Source of the DNA: Nemertoderma westbladi
Taxonomy: Eukaryota; Xenacoelomorpha; Nemertodermatida; Nemertodermatidae
Direction: 5' to 3'
Length of the DNA stretch: 20,320 nt
Assembly (NCBI GenBank): GCA_032718475.1
Contig: JAUCBJ010001476.1
Coordinates: 1-20,320, forward strand
Position numbers and translations under genes: made by a program. Below the pieces are notes generated by a model. It saw nothing but the letters and a program-made list of their open reading frames with translations, did no database searches and was not told where the DNA came from. How positions within the stretch are numbered: position 1 is the stretch's first letter; each line of letters begins with the position of its first letter. Positions 18,468-20,320 of the stretch are shown piece after piece.

Positions 18468-19165
18468 ATGATACAAGGAATATCTATATATATATATGGT
18501 ACATAAACAAAATACAGTTCTACAGTAGAATACGGTGTTCTTATTTAATAGAATAAAACAGCCTCGCGCAGGTGCAAAACCATGAAACTTTTGAAGGTCT
18601 GATATATCTCAGCAGTCTAACTGGTGCAATATCGCCTGACGCACCTTTTTCAAAAGCTTGTAGCTAAAAATTGAAAACAAAAATAAAATTCTGTGTAACC
18701 CACAGAGGAGTAGGTGTGCAACTATCCCTGTTACTGTGTCTCTGTAACGTGCTCCTTTCCCTTAATCGAGATATTCGTACATTCGGCACTTCGTCCCGGG
18801 CGTGTTTTTGGAAAGATAACAATATCAGACGTACAGTAGCGATTGAAAATATACGATTTAAAATATTTCCCGAAGAAAGAACAATAAATTTTATAGCGAT
18901 AAAAAGTGATGAGTAATTTAGTAAAAATTAAAAATCGAATTATTGTTCCATCAGTTTAAACTTAGGTTGTTCTGTTAACAACCATTGTTTGTTTGCCAAA
19001 TGGAAACTTGTTTGTTACATAACTTTTGAACTTTCTGGACATTTCATTTTAGATAAAAGGTACAGTACTTTATACTGCACTTACAGTATGCCGTCCAGCA
19101 GTAGTAGGCCTACATGTACTACTGAACTACTGGGCCTAGCGCTAGCAGGAGGACTATGGGTGTCG
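18468..19165. other. Non-coding DNA between the two short arrays
   Basis: A TA-rich patch occurs at 18484-18497. A frame at 18671-18916 is moderately GC-rich at its centre but has no recognisable domain on either strand. A TAGGCCTA lies at 19105-19112 beside CTAGCGCTAG, a 10-bp palindrome. Confidence 0.55.
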
Positions 19166-19288
19166 TCGCGTTACGGCTACTGTCGCGTTACGGCTAATTT
19201 TTTGGGAGAGTAGCCGTAACTCGAAATTCAAAATCGCGGTACGGCTACTCAAAAACTCGCGCTACGGCTAATTGTCGCATTACGGTTA
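19166..19288. repeat. Array of TCGCGTTACGGCTA units, one inverted
   Basis: TCGCGTTACGGCTA at 19166-19179 and 19183-19196 is followed by an inverted copy at 19211-19224 (reverse complement TCGAGTTACGGCTA). Direct variants follow at 19234-19247 (TCGCGGTACGGCTA), 19257-19270 (TCGCGCTACGGCTA) and 19275-19288 (TCGCATTACGGTTA). Starts of neighbouring direct units are 17, 23 and 18 bp apart, apart from the inverted interruption. The ACGGCTA half is constant except in the last copy. The CpG-rich core stands out from the AT-rich surroundings. Function is unknown; it could be a protein-binding array or the end of a foldback element. Confidence 0.85.
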
Positions 19289-19902
19289 ATCTATTGTCTT
19301 TTCCGGGAATTTTTCCGCGCTGTTTTTATCGAGCTTTTCTTAGATACTAGAACAATTTATATTCAAAGCTTCAAGATGAATGTGAGAACTTTGAAATATT
19401 AAAACAGAAAATATCAAAAAGCTCCAAAAAAAGGTAATATTAAGCTTGGAGAAAAGCTCAGAGACGCACTGAAAACCTCATATAAAAAAGCAAGATCGAA
19501 TTTTGACAAAATTATGATTCTACACATAAATTAACTATAAATAGAAAGACATTAATTAATATTGCGTATAGTTCTAGCTTTGGGATTAATTACTTTAAAA
19601 GTAAGTTGGTTCCTAAACAATCGTACTTAACTTTAACCGATAAATTTAATTAACTTTACCAAGTGACAACTAAGATATACGCCGATGAAATAAGGGAACC
19701 AATCGATGATTGGCATATTTATCATTAAACAAGAGAAGAGCGTAAATCTTATTTCAGATACCATATAATTATTACTATTAATTAGTAAAATAAATTGAAA
19801 CATTGTGTTCACAGTAGCACAATCAACTTGAAACGCAATAAAGTCATTGACGATAATGGCTATGAAAGCGATAATGTTTGTGACAGCATTCAGGTTACAC
19901 AC
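19289..19902 (-). other. Probable intron downstream of the PLAT exon
   Basis: This is AT-rich, with no further polycystin-like or PLAT exon visible on the minus strand. The hydrophobic minus-strand frame at 19633-19935 overlaps the PLAT exon in another frame and runs into intron-like sequence, so it is not treated as coding. Confidence 0.5.
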
Positions 19903-20108
19903 TTGGGAAGAGGTCAAGTTCAATAGCTCCATCACCTTTATTACGAGCCAGCCATCGGTTGCATGGGAAGATGGTCGTATGCTCGTTCATCGTAACTTCT
20001 ACTTTATTAAGATGCCACCCTGGACCTCCACCAGCATTATCATGTCGAATGTGCAACTTGTAAAGATTTCCCAGATCATTGAGAATCAATAATTGAAACA
20101 CATCGATT
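19903..20108 (-). CDS. PLAT/LH2-domain exon (polycystin-1 or LOXHD1 type)
   Basis: Minus-strand translation reads IDVFQLLILNDLGNLYKLHI, then RHDNAGGGPGWHLNKVEVT, then TTIFPCNRWLARNKGDGAI and ELDLFP. HDN-G-GPGWHL-KVEV and FPCNRWLA-N-GDG are signature strings of PLAT/LH2 beta-barrel domains, which usually bind lipid or membrane partners. The DVFxLL start followed by LGxLYxLxIxHDN is closest to what I recall of polycystin-1 and sea urchin REJ-type proteins; LOXHD1 is the main alternative. The exon follows TTATTATTCTATAG (phase 2 start). The donor is probably CCAA|GTGTGT at 19903/19902, with GTGTAA or GTAACC a few bases on as alternatives. A stop follows three codons after ELDLFP in frame, as expected of an exon running into an intron. 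The rest of the gene is not visible. Confidence 0.85.
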
Positions 20109-20320
20109 CTATAGAATAATAAAATGCGTAAAAATATAAGAAATTGCAATACTAACGGCATTCAAAATATTTACAGAATATTAACAATCATAATAATATA
20201 TTGTTTCCACTGTCAATAGATTCTTTTTACATTAATTTCTGGTTCCCTCGAGTTCCTAGTTAATAATGATATTAAACAGTCAATAGTTATGACTATAGAT
20301 GTATTAGGGCTAGTAGTAGG
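20109..20320 (-). other. Upstream intron of the PLAT gene
   Basis: AT-rich sequence ends, on the minus strand, in the acceptor TTATTATTCTATAG. No earlier exon is visible before the window edge. Confidence 0.5.

Noticed and set aside
18671-18916. An 81-codon frame with a GC-richer centre
   Set aside because: Neither strand gives recognisable protein sequence, and a resemblance to 15276-15542 (ATCTCAGC near both) is too short to be a repeat.
19633-19935. A hydrophobic minus-strand frame as a membrane segment following PLAT
   Set aside because: It is in a different frame from the PLAT exon and overlaps it; no splice site was found that would bring it into use.

Overview
The window reads as nuclear DNA of a marine invertebrate. 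Three exon-like coding pieces have intron-style borders (a rhodopsin-class receptor, a calmodulin-like protein and a PLAT domain). The host DNA is AT-rich, and SINE, LINE, LTR-element and foldback remnants crowd it. The palindromic octamer TAGGCCTA occurs six times outside the LTR element. I remember that octamer as common in echinoderm and some other marine invertebrate genomes, so a deuterostome such as an echinoderm is my guess, not a demonstrated identification.

Layout, left to right. 1-2283 is non-coding host DNA with a G26 run, a tandem pair of hairpins (391-490) and a diverged copy of a small inverted-repeat element (551-1026). 2284-8530 is one complete LTR retrotransposon on the minus strand. 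It has two LTRs of 342 bp that look identical by eye, a leucine-tRNA-type primer site, and one uninterrupted 1616-residue Gag-Pol frame with protease, RT, RNase H and integrase motifs in Ty3/gypsy order. It is much richer in GC than its surroundings and looks young. It lies about 245 bp upstream of, and antisense to, the last coding exon (8775-9355, plus strand) of a class A GPCR, so it probably sits in that gene's intron. The receptor's 5' exons are not in the window.

9356-15971 is mostly AT-rich non-coding DNA. It holds one doubtful exon (about 9735-9942), a better-kept copy of the small inverted-repeat element (12593-12891) and a frameshifted LINE reverse-transcriptase relic (about 14575-15120). 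On the minus strand, 15972-16149 encodes the C-terminal EF-hand pair of a calmodulin-like protein, and 19903-20108 encodes most of a PLAT/LH2 domain of polycystin-1 or LOXHD1 type. Neither has a full-length open frame, so both are internal or terminal exons.

Between these lie three pieces of repeat structure. A 157-bp tRNA-derived SINE is nested inside the tRNA-like head of another SINE, with a perfect 9-bp target duplication (16966-17140). A degenerate 19-bp-period array is built around GGCC (18112-18467). A compact array has six copies of TCGCGTTACGGCTA, one of them inverted (19166-19288). No prokaryotic-style operon, CRISPR array or rRNA was seen.
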